Below, one piece after another: positions 26,371 through 38,165 of a DNA stretch of 64,000 nucleotides. A model generated the notes under the pieces. It searched no databases. It was not told the DNA's origin and worked only from the letters and a program-made list of their open reading frames with translations. Source of the DNA: Anaerolinea sp. (GTDB taxonomy: Bacteria; Chloroflexota; Anaerolineae; Anaerolineales; Anaerolineaceae); assembly GCA_029975055.1 (NCBI GenBank), contig JARKPU010000005.1, positions 1 through 64,000 of the forward strand, given 5' to 3'. Numbering within the stretch: position 1 is the stretch's first letter; every line of letters begins with the position of its first letter. The translations under genes were made by a program, and so were the position numbers.

Positions 26371-27994
26371 GAATCAATCTCGCGCCCCACCCCAGCAGCA
26401 GCCCCGCCGCCGAGATGAACATGATCTGCACCGCTGAGATCAGCGCCACGAAAGCGCTGGTCGGCTCAGGCAGAGTCCAGGCGGCCCGCCAGCCGTTGAG
26501 CGCGTAACCGGCCAGCACCGGCAGGAGCAGCACATAGGCCAGGCTGAGCGACAGGCGCATCAGCGCAGCGGTTCGTTCAGCGCGCGCCAGCCTGAAGAGG
26601 CCCCCTCGCCATGCGAAGACGCCCGCCGCCGCCGCGAAGGCCCCCAGCGCCCAGCCCCCGCCCGCCGTCAAAACATCCACCGGCCCGCCCACCGAGCTGA
26701 GCGAGTACGTCCGCGCCGAGACGAGCAGGTACCCCAGGTTGAACACCGCCAGGAAGGCCCCCGCCGCCAGCAGCCGCGCCGTTCGCTCTTCCTTCACCCC
26801 CCACACCAGCCGCCCAAGCGCCAGGGCCAGCAGCAGCGCTACCAGCGCCCTGGGCGCGCGCTCGCGCACCAGCCGCGCCGCCCGCGCCCGCTCGATGCCC
26901 TCTGCCCCGGCGGTTTCATCCGCCCAGGCCGGCGGCGTCATGCCGATCGCCTTGCGGTACGCCCCGGCCAGGGCTGCCTGCTGGCTTTCCCACGCCGCCT
27001 TAAGCGAAGCTTCATCGCCTGCGCCCAGCGAAAGCATTTCCACCAGCGGGCGGCCTTCGGCGGAAGCCGGCAGCCCCACCCCGAGCAGCGCCGCCAGCGT
27101 GGGAGCCAGGTCCACCATCTGCACATCGCCATACACGCCGGGCTTCACCCCTGCCCCGGCCAGCACCAGCGGTTCCACCAGCGTCACCGGTTCGTTACCG
27201 CCGTGCCCGCCCCGGTCAATCTGCCCGTGGTCCGAAAACACCGCCAGCGTATCCTTCGAAAGGTCCAGCCCGGCCAGCACCTGCGCCAGCAGACCGTCTG
27301 CCCGCGCCGCGGCTTCCTTCCAGCGCGGATCCTGCGGGCCGCCTTCGTGGTGGCCGGCGTAATCCACCTGGTCCAGGTGAATCAGCACCAGCTGCTCGCC
27401 GCCTGAGCGCAGCCAGGGCAGCGCGGCAGCCAGCACGGCCTCATCGGCGGCAGCATCCTCGCCGGGCGTGTAAAAGAAGGCGTCAACCGCTGCCTGCGGG
27501 ACGAGCTTCTCGAACCAGTAGTAGCCGGAAATGCCCGTCTTGAGCCCCGCGCGGTGAGCCGATGAAAACAGGTCGTCCTGCGTGAAGGCGTGGATCTGCT
27601 CATAGGCCAGGTTGATCGGCGGGCCGTCGTTGATATCCGGCCAGGCGCCCGTCAACAGGGTGGTATAGCCCGGCTCGGAGTAAGAGGGCGGGCGGCTGTG
27701 CATCGTCGCCGAGGCGCCCACGGCGCGCAGCCTGGCCAGCGTGGGCATCACTGCCGCATCTTGCGAGGTATCCAACCGCAGCGCATCGATCAACACCAGC
27801 ACGGCCCGGCCCGTCAGAGGGCGGTTCGCGCTCGCCACGGGCGCCGGGGGGTCCTCTTTGAGCGGTGAGCGGTAGGCAAACTGCGCCTGCATCATGCCGG
27901 AGGCCCAGTAGTAACCGGCCACCACAAGCGCAACCGAGGCCACCAGCCCGCCGTACACCCAAACCATCGTCGAAATGCGCGTATCAGGCTTCAA
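26366..27994 (-). CDS. Alkaline phosphatase superfamily membrane protein (phosphodiesterase/phosphoethanolamine transferase-like)
   Basis: VLVLIDALRLDTS, LIHLDQVDYAGHHEG, AVFSDHGQIDRGGHGG, C-terminal TM segments. Confidence 0.8.
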   Translation of the reverse strand: MKPDTRISTMVWVYGGLVASVALVVAGYYWASGMMQAQFAYRSPLKEDPPAPVASANRPLTGRAVLVLIDALRLDTSQDAAVMPTLARLRAVGASATMHSRPPSYSEPGYTTLLTGAWPDINDGPPINLAYEQIHAFTQDDLFSSAHRAGLKTGISGYYWFEKLVPQAAVDAFFYTPGEDAAADEAVLAAALPWLRSGGEQLVLIHLDQVDYAGHHEGGPQDPRWKEAAARADGLLAQVLAGLDLSKDTLAVFSDHGQIDRGGHGGNEPVTLVEPLVLAGAGVKPGVYGDVQMVDLAPTLAALLGVGLPASAEGRPLVEMLSLGAGDEASLKAAWESQQAALAGAYRKAIGMTPPAWADETAGAEGIERARAARLVRERAPRALVALLLALALGRLVWGVKEERTARLLAAGAFLAVFNLGYLLVSARTYSLSSVGGPVDVLTAGGGWALGAFAAAAGVFAWRGGLFRLARAERTAALMRLSLSLAYVLLLPVLAGYALNGWRAAWTLPEPTSAFVALISAVQIMFISAAGLLLGWGARLIR

Positions 27995-29486
27995 TTTCGG
28001 CCTTGAACTCCTTCCCGTCGCGATTGCAGATCATCTGCAGCAGCGTGCGCGCCGAAAAGGCCGCGCTGGGCACTCCGCCGATGATCTCTACCCACTGCCC
28101 CGCCAGGTAGAAGCGCTCCAGCCCGGGCAGGGTCTTCTTGCTGAACCAGGCAGTGCCGTTGGATGCCTGCGGGGTGGGCACCCACCCCTGGCTGGAACCC
28201 TGCCAGTTGCCGGTATAACGCTCGAAGGTGACGGGGGTGGCCACATCCACCATTTCTACCTGGGCAGCCAGGCCGGGGTAGCGCGCGTCCAGCGCGGTGA
28301 TCACTTCGCCCGCCACGCGCCGCTTCTCAGCCTCGTAAAGCTCGGGCATCTCGCGCAGCTTCTTCCAGAAGGTATAGTCGCCGTAGAGGTTGGTGCGGAT
28401 CACCGTCTTGCCCTCCGGCGCCGCCGTGGGGTCATAATTGAACACCTGGATATTGATCATCTCCTGCGGGCGTCCGTAGAGCACCACCGGCGTCCTCGGC
28501 CTGAAGGACACGCCGGAGACGGTGGAAGGCGATTCTTCCACCCGCATCTTCACCCCCAGCGTCACCTGCAGCGGAGAGCCAATGACCGGCACGTTCTCGA
28601 ACCAGGCGCGCGACTCATCGGTCAGGTACCTGCCTTCCAGCATATCGTACATGGTCGCGTGCAGGTCGGCCGTGGAGATCACCGTCACATCTTCGCCGCG
28701 CACCTCGCGCCCGTCATCCAGCAGCAGCCCCACAGCCCGGCCTTCCTCCACCAGGATGCGCTTCACCCTGGCATTGTATTCGATCTCCCCGCCCAGCCCC
28801 AAGAAGCGCCGTTCGATCGAGCGCGCGAATTCCAGCGAGCCGCCGATCGGGTAGCCGGAAGATTTCTGGCTGGCATAGGCCAGCGGGAGCAAGAAGAAGA
28901 AGACCGGCATCCACGCCCCCGTCAGGGCGCTGAAGGCGCGCCGCAGCTTGGGGCTGCGCAGCCGGTCCATAAAGTAAGCCATGGTGGTGGTGTTCCACTT
29001 CTGCATGAAGCCGCCGAATTCCTCCCAGCGGGCCGGTTCGGCGCCCTTGGGAGGCAGCCAGGCGGCCTGCATGAGCGCCTCGTGGCGCACGAAATCGCGC
29101 ACGGCTTCGATCAGCTCTTGGATCACCTCTTCGTCTTCAGGCCCCAATTCGACCAGGTATTCTTCCAGCTGGTCGAGGTCGGTGTAGAGCGTGAAGGTCA
29201 TTTCGGGCAGTTCGATGCGGCTGAGCGCGGTGTGATCCACATAGCGAATATCTTTCGCCGGGCCGAGTTCCTGCCAAAGGCGGTGGATCGTCATCCGCGG
29301 CCCCGACCCGCACAGCCAGTGAATGCAGCCATCCACCAGGTAGCCCTTGCGCTGCCATGCCGTGCACAAACCGCCGGGCTGTGAATGCATCTCAAAGATG
29401 CGCGCCTTGTAACCGTTCATGCGCCCGTACACGCCCGCCGAAAGGCCGGCGATACCCCCGCCGATGATGAGCAAAGTTCCAGTCAT
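27984..29486 (-). CDS. FAD-dependent oxidoreductase of the phytoene desaturase/carotenoid isomerase (CrtI-like) superfamily
   Basis: LLIIGGGIAGLSAGVYGRMNGYKARIFEMHSQPGGLCTAW Rossmann; C-terminal FYLAGQWVEIIGGVPSAAFSARTLLQMI. Confidence 0.88.
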   Translation of the reverse strand: MTGTLLIIGGGIAGLSAGVYGRMNGYKARIFEMHSQPGGLCTAWQRKGYLVDGCIHWLCGSGPRMTIHRLWQELGPAKDIRYVDHTALSRIELPEMTFTLYTDLDQLEEYLVELGPEDEEVIQELIEAVRDFVRHEALMQAAWLPPKGAEPARWEEFGGFMQKWNTTTMAYFMDRLRSPKLRRAFSALTGAWMPVFFFLLPLAYASQKSSGYPIGGSLEFARSIERRFLGLGGEIEYNARVKRILVEEGRAVGLLLDDGREVRGEDVTVISTADLHATMYDMLEGRYLTDESRAWFENVPVIGSPLQVTLGVKMRVEESPSTVSGVSFRPRTPVVLYGRPQEMINIQVFNYDPTAAPEGKTVIRTNLYGDYTFWKKLREMPELYEAEKRRVAGEVITALDARYPGLAAQVEMVDVATPVTFERYTGNWQGSSQGWVPTPQASNGTAWFSKKTLPGLERFYLAGQWVEIIGGVPSAAFSARTLLQMICNRDGKEFKAEIEA

Positions 29487-29668
29487 GGTCTCTCCTCGAG
29501 CCGACGACCTGCATCAAGACTTGCTGCAAGTATAGCCCGGTTTCCCAAATCGCCACTGTGAAGAGCCGGCGCGGATGTATTCTCCCTTCCGCCCGGGGCA
29601 CTTTCGCCTCCGATTCCAGCGCCGGTTTGGTATAATAGACAGGTTACGCACAAGGCGAGGAAAATCTT

Positions 29669-32110
<2,442 letters not shown>

Positions 32111-32170
32111 TCCCGGCCCTCTACCCGTAGGCGCGGGGCCTGTCACCTCGTTTGCACTCCCCCACCCAAC

Positions 32171-32203
32171 CCTCCCCCGAAATCGCAGCGATTTCGGGGG
32201 AGG
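32171..32203. repeat. Perfect 16-bp inverted repeat with 1-nt centre between gyrA and a phosphatase gene
   Basis: CCTCCCCCGAAATCGC-A-GCGATTTCGGGGGAGG. Confidence 0.92.
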
Positions 32204-32244
32204 GCCAGGGAGGGCGTGAAGGGCTACAGGGTGAGGGTAAACCT

Positions 32245-33702
32245 CTACACCCCCATCCACTTCGCAAGCACCGGCATCAGGTCGGCGACCGAGGCGCGGC
32301 GGCCCTCGATGAGCGCGCCCGTCTCTTCGCGCAGGCGCCCGGCCTGCCCGCCCGAAGCCCCCACCCACCCCAAAGAAGCCACGCACAGGGACTCGCCCGG
32401 GTGCAGCCCGCCGTGCATGCCCGGCATCGGGTTGGCAAAGTAAAATCCCTCGCCGGAATTGGCCACCAGCAGCAGATCGCCCGCGTGCGGACCGGCCAGG
32501 CGCTCCAGGCGGGATTCGGCCTCCACCGTTTCGATCTCCGGGTGACCGGCCAGGAACTCGCCCACCCCCAGCATGCGCCCCTCGGGGGTGAGCGCCCGGT
32601 AGCCGGCCTGCCAACCCTCCGCTTCCACATTCCGCGCCAGGATCATCGCCAACGCCCCCTGCAGGTCGGGCGCGTGCCTGCCCGTCAGGTTGGCGTCCCA
32701 AAAAGCCATGCCCGCCCGCAGCACATCGGCCTGGAAGCGCGGCGCATCCGCCCAGCCGCCCTCGCGGTGACGCAGGTAAACGTGCGCCAGCCCGCCATTG
32801 CTCGCCGCCACCGCGTCGCAATCGGGGTCTTCGCCGGGCTTGTCGTGCACATCCAGCCCGAGCGCGTCGAAGAGATAGCCCATCTCCCGGTCGAACGGGA
32901 AGCTCATGCGCAGCGAATGGCGGTCATCGGGCGTCACACCCACCTGGCCGTGATCCGAAACCACCGCCGCCAGCGCGCCATCCAACAGTCCGGCCCGGTC
33001 ATACTCGGCGAGGAATTCGCCCAGCAGCCCGTCCACATCGGCCAGGGCGGCAGGCTGGTCCTGCGGGCCGTGCTGGTGTGAACGGTGATCCACCCCCATG
33101 AAGTAGAGCGTGAGCACATCGGGCCGCGCGCCCCCGCGCAGGTGCCGGGCGGCCTTTTCGACCATCTGCCGGTCGAACTCCAGCGCGCTCAGGCCCAGCA
33201 AGCCGCCGCCCTTGGTGAAGCGCGCGATATCGGCCAGGTTGGGGCGCAGCCAGGCATCGGCCCCGCGCCCGAGCATGTGATGCGCCACCGCCGAGCTCAG
33301 ACCGCGCCGCGCGGCCCGCTCATAGAGCGTGAGGATGCCCGGGTTGGCCGCCTTCCCCAACAGGCCCTCGGCCCCGCTGAACACCAGCACGGCGTCATCC
33401 ACCGCCAGCGTATCGCCGATGTCGAAGGCATAAAAGCGCGCCCGGCCGCGCGTCTGCGCACCGAAACGGTCGAAGAACTGGTTGCCCGCAATGCCGTGTT
33501 CATCGGACTGCGCGCCGGTGAACAGGCTGGTCTGCGCGCAAAAGGTGATGCTCGGGGCGGTGGAGACGGGGTCGAGGTGCACGCCGCCCGAAAGCAGCCC
33601 TGCCAGGTGCGGAGCGCTCCCATCTACCATCGCGGCGTGGAAGACATCCTGGCGCAATCCGTCAATATCGATCACCAGCAAGCGGTCGGGGAATTCATTC
33701 AT
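32245..33702 (-). CDS. Alkaline phosphatase family protein (nucleotide pyrophosphatase/phosphodiesterase-like)
   Basis: LLVIDIDGLRQDVF, APSITFCAQTSLFTG, YFMGVDHRSHQHGPQD, AAVVSDHGQVGV. Confidence 0.85.
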   Translation of the reverse strand: MNEFPDRLLVIDIDGLRQDVFHAAMVDGSAPHLAGLLSGGVHLDPVSTAPSITFCAQTSLFTGAQSDEHGIAGNQFFDRFGAQTRGRARFYAFDIGDTLAVDDAVLVFSGAEGLLGKAANPGILTLYERAARRGLSSAVAHHMLGRGADAWLRPNLADIARFTKGGGLLGLSALEFDRQMVEKAARHLRGGARPDVLTLYFMGVDHRSHQHGPQDQPAALADVDGLLGEFLAEYDRAGLLDGALAAVVSDHGQVGVTPDDRHSLRMSFPFDREMGYLFDALGLDVHDKPGEDPDCDAVAASNGGLAHVYLRHREGGWADAPRFQADVLRAGMAFWDANLTGRHAPDLQGALAMILARNVEAEGWQAGYRALTPEGRMLGVGEFLAGHPEIETVEAESRLERLAGPHAGDLLLVANSGEGFYFANPMPGMHGGLHPGESLCVASLGWVGASGGQAGRLREETGALIEGRRASVADLMPVLAKWMGV

Positions 33703-33856
33703 CGCGGGAGGGCCTCCTGTTCTGTCCCTCTGCGGGGGCGCACCGGCCCGCCGCGCTGATTCATTTTACCCATTCTCAGGCAGGATTTTGCACAAAACAG
33801 GTGATTCTTGCCTGAATCTCACCTCCCCTTGACTTGCGCGAAAAACCAATTATTGC

Positions 33857-34056
33857 TATAATCCACGTAACAACCTTGACAGATGATGTTTGATGCTTGA
33901 AAGAGAGGGTTGCTCTGGCCGCAGGATGGGGTAAGCCAGGCAGCCTGAACTCGCTCCCAACTATGCATTGATCAATCTACGCCGATCCACCATCCTGCGC
34001 CCGCAGGAGAACGTTGGACTATTCCCAATTCTGCCGGAGATCATTGTACCCTGCAT
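33857..34056 (+). promoter_or_regulatory. rho promoter (extended -10 TGC-TATAAT) and long 5' leader
   Basis: TTGCTATAAT at 33857-33862; ~190-nt leader with CGCAGGATGG (33920-33929)/CCATCCTGCG (33990-33999). Confidence 0.55.
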
Positions 34057-35334
34057 ATGATGAACATACTCGAGCTCGAAAATGAACCCCTGGCCAAACT
34101 GCGCCAGATCGGGCAGTCGTTTAACATCCCCAATGCACAACGACTGAAAAAAGAACTGCTGATCCTCAAGATCCGGCAGGTGGAAGCCGAACGCGAAGGC
34201 CTCGAAGTGCGCGGCGGCATCCTTGAAATCATGAACGAAGGCGTCGGCTTCCTGCGCACCGATTACCGCATCGGCCCGGATGACGTGTACGTCTCTCAGG
34301 CCCAGCTGCGCCGCTACGAGCTGCGCAACGGCGACCTGGTGATCGGCCACGTGCGCCCGCCGCGCGAATCGGAGCGCCATTATGGGCTGATCAAAGTCGA
34401 ATCGATCAACGGTCTCTCGCCCGAAGATGCCCGCCGCCGTCCAAGCTTCGAGGACCAGACGCCGATCTTCCCAGACAAGCGCTACGACCTCGAAACCGAC
34501 CGCACGATCCTCTCCACGCGCATCATCAACCTCATCGCCCCCATCGGGCGCGGCCAGCGCGGCATGATCGTCTCGCCGCCCAAAGCCGGCAAGACCACCA
34601 TCCTCAAACACCTGGCCAACGCCATCTCGCAAAATTACCCCGAAGTCCACCTCATCGTCGCGCTCATCGGCGAGCGCCCTGAAGAAGTGACCGATATGGA
34701 CCGCTCGGTGGACGGCGAGGTGGTGGCTTCCACCTTCGATGAACCCGTCACCAGCCACGTGCGCACCGCCGAGATCACCCTCGAGCGCGCCAAGCGCCTC
34801 ACCGAGATCGGCCGCGACGTGGTCATCCTGATGGATTCGCTCACCCGCCTGGCGCGCGCCTACAACCTGGTGGTCAACCCTTCCGGGCGCACCCTCTCCG
34901 GCGGCATGGACCCCTCGGCCCTCTACCCGCCCAAGCGCTTCTTCGGCGCCGCGCGCAACCTCGAGGAAGGCGGTTCGCTGACCATCATCGCCACCGCCCT
35001 GGTGGATACCGGCTCGCGCCTGGACGACGTGGTCTATGAAGAGTTCAAAGGCACCGGCAACATGGAGCTGCACCTCTCGCGCCGCCTGCAGGAACGCCGC
35101 ATCTTCCCCGCCATCGACATCGAGCGTTCCTCCACCCGCCGCGAAGACCTGCTCCTCGGCCCCGATATCCTCCAGCGCTCCTGGCTGATGCGCCGCATGT
35201 ACCTGCAGATGACCGGCACCCCGCCCCAGGGCGCGGGCATGGATCCCGCCGTGGCGACCGAGGCCATCTTGCAGCGCATGTCGCGCACGCGCAACAACCA
35301 GGAATTCCTGGAAAATCTCACGGAGGATGCGTGA
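34057..35334 (+). CDS. rho: Transcription termination factor Rho
   Basis: GRGQRGMIVSPPKAGKTTILKHLANAI, LIGERPEEVTDM, RTAEITLERAKRL; canonical Rho. Confidence 0.97.
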   Translation: MMNILELENEPLAKLRQIGQSFNIPNAQRLKKELLILKIRQVEAEREGLEVRGGILEIMNEGVGFLRTDYRIGPDDVYVSQAQLRRYELRNGDLVIGHVRPPRESERHYGLIKVESINGLSPEDARRRPSFEDQTPIFPDKRYDLETDRTILSTRIINLIAPIGRGQRGMIVSPPKAGKTTILKHLANAISQNYPEVHLIVALIGERPEEVTDMDRSVDGEVVASTFDEPVTSHVRTAEITLERAKRLTEIGRDVVILMDSLTRLARAYNLVVNPSGRTLSGGMDPSALYPPKRFFGAARNLEEGGSLTIIATALVDTGSRLDDVVYEEFKGTGNMELHLSRRLQERRIFPAIDIERSSTRREDLLLGPDILQRSWLMRRMYLQMTGTPPQGAGMDPAVATEAILQRMSRTRNNQEFLENLTEDA

Positions 35335-36440
35335 TCCGAAGGAAATCCATTGCGGTGAAGCCGTCTGGATTTTCGGCCGCCGCGCCCCGCAGCTTCGGCG
35401 CCGCTTACTGGCTCAGCTGGGTTGCGGCGGTTTTCATGCTCGCCTGGCTGGGATATGTGATCCTCCTGCGCGTGGGCGTCGTCCAGGCGGCCCGCGAAGC
35501 CTCTCAAACCAATACGGAGCTGGCCGCTGCCGTCCCTGAACAGGCCGGCCAGAGCGCGCCGATGCCCGAGTTCTCGCTCGAGGGCAGCGTGGCCTCGCTG
35601 GAGCGCGCCGCCGACCTGCACACCATCATCCCCACCCGCCCGCGCACGGCCCCGCAGAAATACACCGTCGAGGCCGGCGATTCGGTCTTCGGCATCGCCA
35701 AGTCCTTCGACCTCGAGCCCGAGACGGTGCTGTGGGCCAATTACACGCTCCTCAACGACAACCCCAACATGCTTTCGGTCGGCCAGGAATTGATCATCCC
35801 GGCCGAAGACGGCGTGCTGTACGAAGTCAAGGCCGGCGATACCATCGAGAGCGTGGCCAGGCAGTTCCAGGCCACCCCGGAGGATATCATCAGCTGGCCC
35901 GATAACAAGATCGACATCGCCGACCCCAAGCTGGTGGCGGGGACGGAAATTATGATCCCGGGCGGCAAGCGCGAGATGCGCTCGTGGGTGGTGCCCACCA
36001 TCTGGCGCGCCAATTCGGGCGCCAACCGCTCGATCAGCACCGCCTGCGACACCTCCGGCGCAACCGCCTACGGCACGGGCTACTTCATGTGGCCGGCCGA
36101 CAACCACTCGATCTCCGGCAACACCTTCTGGTCGGGCCACCTGGGCATTGATATCGCCGCGGCGACGGGCGCCCCCGTCTATGCCGCCGACAGCGGCGTG
36201 GTGGTCTATGCCGGGCCCATCGGCGGCGGATACGGGTTGATGGTGATGATTGACCACGGCAACGGCTTCCACACGCTGTATGCGCATAACAGCCAGATCC
36301 TCACCCGCTGCGGCGCGAACGTGGCCAAAGGCCAGGTGATCGCCTACGCCGGTTCCACCGGCAATTCCACCGGCCCGCACCTGCACTTCGAAATCCGCTA
36401 CCTGGGCGCTTTCGTCAACCCGCTGGATTATGTAAATTAA
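35331..36440 (+). CDS. LysM/M23 peptidoglycan endopeptidase
   Basis: GTGA overlap with rho; two LysM repeats (YTVEAGDSVFGIAKSF..., YEVKAGDTIESVARQF...), M23 HLGIDIAAATGAPVYAADSG...GPHLHFEIR. Confidence 0.92.
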   Translation: MIRRKSIAVKPSGFSAAAPRSFGAAYWLSWVAAVFMLAWLGYVILLRVGVVQAAREASQTNTELAAAVPEQAGQSAPMPEFSLEGSVASLERAADLHTIIPTRPRTAPQKYTVEAGDSVFGIAKSFDLEPETVLWANYTLLNDNPNMLSVGQELIIPAEDGVLYEVKAGDTIESVARQFQATPEDIISWPDNKIDIADPKLVAGTEIMIPGGKREMRSWVVPTIWRANSGANRSISTACDTSGATAYGTGYFMWPADNHSISGNTFWSGHLGIDIAAATGAPVYAADSGVVVYAGPIGGGYGLMVMIDHGNGFHTLYAHNSQILTRCGANVAKGQVIAYAGSTGNSTGPHLHFEIRYLGAFVNPLDYVN

Positions 36441-36460
36441 CCTCATTTGCTCCACCAATG

Positions 36461-36487
36461 AACCCGCCCTTCCGGGCGGGTTTTTTT
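36461..36487 (+). terminator. Rho-independent terminator
   Basis: AACCCGCCC-ttcc-GGGCGGGTTTTTTT. Confidence 0.95.
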
Positions 36488-36525
36488 ATATGCCGAATGA
36501 TGGCCTCCGCGCTTAGAATTGCCCC

Positions 36526-36583
36526 TTGACATTCTCAAAATCGAGAATATAATATGATTATATTATCGAATATGATAATATAA
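36526..36583 (+). promoter_or_regulatory. Promoter with overlapping operator palindromes
   Basis: TTGACA(36526-36531)-N16-TATAAT(36548-36553); IRs AATATAAT-atg-ATTATATT and TTATATTATC-gaatat-GATAATATAA. Confidence 0.8.
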
Positions 36584-36600
36584 GGAGAGAGAGCGATAAC

Positions 36601-37164
36601 ATGACCGAGAACCCCTCGCAGACCCTGCTCGAAGCCATGCTTCACCCCGTGCGGATGCAGATCATGCTGGCGCTGGCCGGCAGCCAGGGCATGACGGCCC
36701 TGCAGATCGCCGAACGGCTGGAAGGCGTGCCGCAGGCCACTCTCTACCGCCACATCAACCGGCTGGCGAAAGCCGGGCTCCTGCTGGTGGCAAAAGAACG
36801 CCCGGTGCGCGGCACGGTCGAAAAGGTGTACACCCTGAACAACGCCGTCCAGACTGACCTCGGGCAAGAGGCCTTTGCCGCAGCGAGCAAAACCGACCAC
36901 CTGAAGTACTTCACGGCCTTTGCCATGACCCTGATCGACGAATTCTCGCGCTATCTCAACAACACCCCCGTTGTTGACCTCGCCGCGGACGGAGTCGGGT
37001 ATCACCAGATTGCGCTGTTCATGAGCGATGAAGAGCTGCAGGCCTTTGCCCTCGCACTCAACCAGGCGTTGATGCCCTACATCCAGGCCGCCGACGCGCC
37101 TGGCCGCCGGAAACGGATTTTTTCGACAATCTTAATGCCGGATGTCTCTGGCAAAGAATCTTAA
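36601..37164 (+). CDS. ArsR-like winged-helix transcriptional regulator
   Basis: LLEAMLHPVRMQIMLALAGSQGMTALQIAERLEGVPQATLYRHINRLAKAGLL. Confidence 0.88.
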   Translation: MTENPSQTLLEAMLHPVRMQIMLALAGSQGMTALQIAERLEGVPQATLYRHINRLAKAGLLLVAKERPVRGTVEKVYTLNNAVQTDLGQEAFAAASKTDHLKYFTAFAMTLIDEFSRYLNNTPVVDLAADGVGYHQIALFMSDEELQAFALALNQALMPYIQAADAPGRRKRIFSTILMPDVSGKES

Positions 37165-37175
37165 AGAAGGAAAGA

Positions 37176-38015
37176 ATGAACGACTATCCCTGGACCATTT
37201 TCTACATTCTGCTGGTTGCCGGCGTGCTTGCCACGCTGGCCGTCATCCCCTATTCGCTGGCGATGAAGCCGGAGGCAATCGACACGCTGAAGAAGCAGCT
37301 TGAGGCCAAAGGCAAGTCCACCAACCCCATGTTGGTCGTCTTCCTTGCCAGTTCAGTGCAGGGCGGGCTTCTGGTGGCGGTGGCCGCGTTCGTGGGCCTG
37401 TTAGCCACACGCGCCATTGGCCTGGGCACGCCGATCCTCCAGGAAGCTGTGGCGGGCCGGCCTTTTACAGGGCAGATCCTGGCGTTTTTGCCCATCTCGC
37501 TCCTGGTGGGGTTCATCGGCGGGGCGGCCGTCCTCGGGCTGGAGCATTTCGTCTTCCAACCGCGCATGCCCGAAGAGCTGAAGCAGGCCTCGGCCCGCAC
37601 AGGTTTCTGGAAGAGCATGATGGCCTGCTTTTACGGCGGGATCGTGGAAGAAATCCTCATGCGGTTGTTCGTGATGTCCGGCTTCACCTGGCTGCTCGGC
37701 CTGGTCTGGAAGGCGCCTGACGGCGGGCCCGCCGCGGGAGCCTTTTGGCTGGCTAACCTGCTCGCCACCCTGCTCTTTGGGTTGGGCCACCTGCCCGCCA
37801 CCCGCCAGATAACGAAACTCACCCCTCTGGTGGTGACGCGCGCGGTCGTCCTGAACGGTCTCGCCGGGTTGATGTTTGGCGCCCTGTTCATCTTCTACGG
37901 GCTGGAGGCGGCCATCCTGGCCCATTTCTGCATGGACATCATCATGCACCTCATTTACCCGGCGTTGAAGCCGTCTGGCCCGGTCGGCTCGCAGGTCCAA
38001 TCGGCCGGTTCGTAA
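37176..38015 (+). CDS. CPBP family intramembrane metalloprotease
   Basis: GGIVEEILMRLFVMSG, FWLANLLATLLFGLGHLP, FYGLEAAILAHFCMDIIMH. Confidence 0.88.
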   Translation: MNDYPWTIFYILLVAGVLATLAVIPYSLAMKPEAIDTLKKQLEAKGKSTNPMLVVFLASSVQGGLLVAVAAFVGLLATRAIGLGTPILQEAVAGRPFTGQILAFLPISLLVGFIGGAAVLGLEHFVFQPRMPEELKQASARTGFWKSMMACFYGGIVEEILMRLFVMSGFTWLLGLVWKAPDGGPAAGAFWLANLLATLLFGLGHLPATRQITKLTPLVVTRAVVLNGLAGLMFGALFIFYGLEAAILAHFCMDIIMHLIYPALKPSGPVGSQVQSAGS

Positions 38016-38095
38016 AGCCGCGCCGCCTTCCATGAGTCATCGCTCGCCTTTGAGCAAAAGGTGAAGCCAAAGACCAGCCCGTTCTCACACAAATA

Positions 38096-38130
38096 GACCC
38101 CCGCCCGGCGACCTGGGCGGGGGTCTTGTC
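38096..38130. terminator. Hairpin, probable bidirectional terminator
   Basis: GACCCCCGCCC-N8-GGGCGGGGGTC. Confidence 0.65.
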
Positions 38131-38165
38131 TGGAGGAGGGTCAGGGGAAACCTCCTCCGAAGGCT

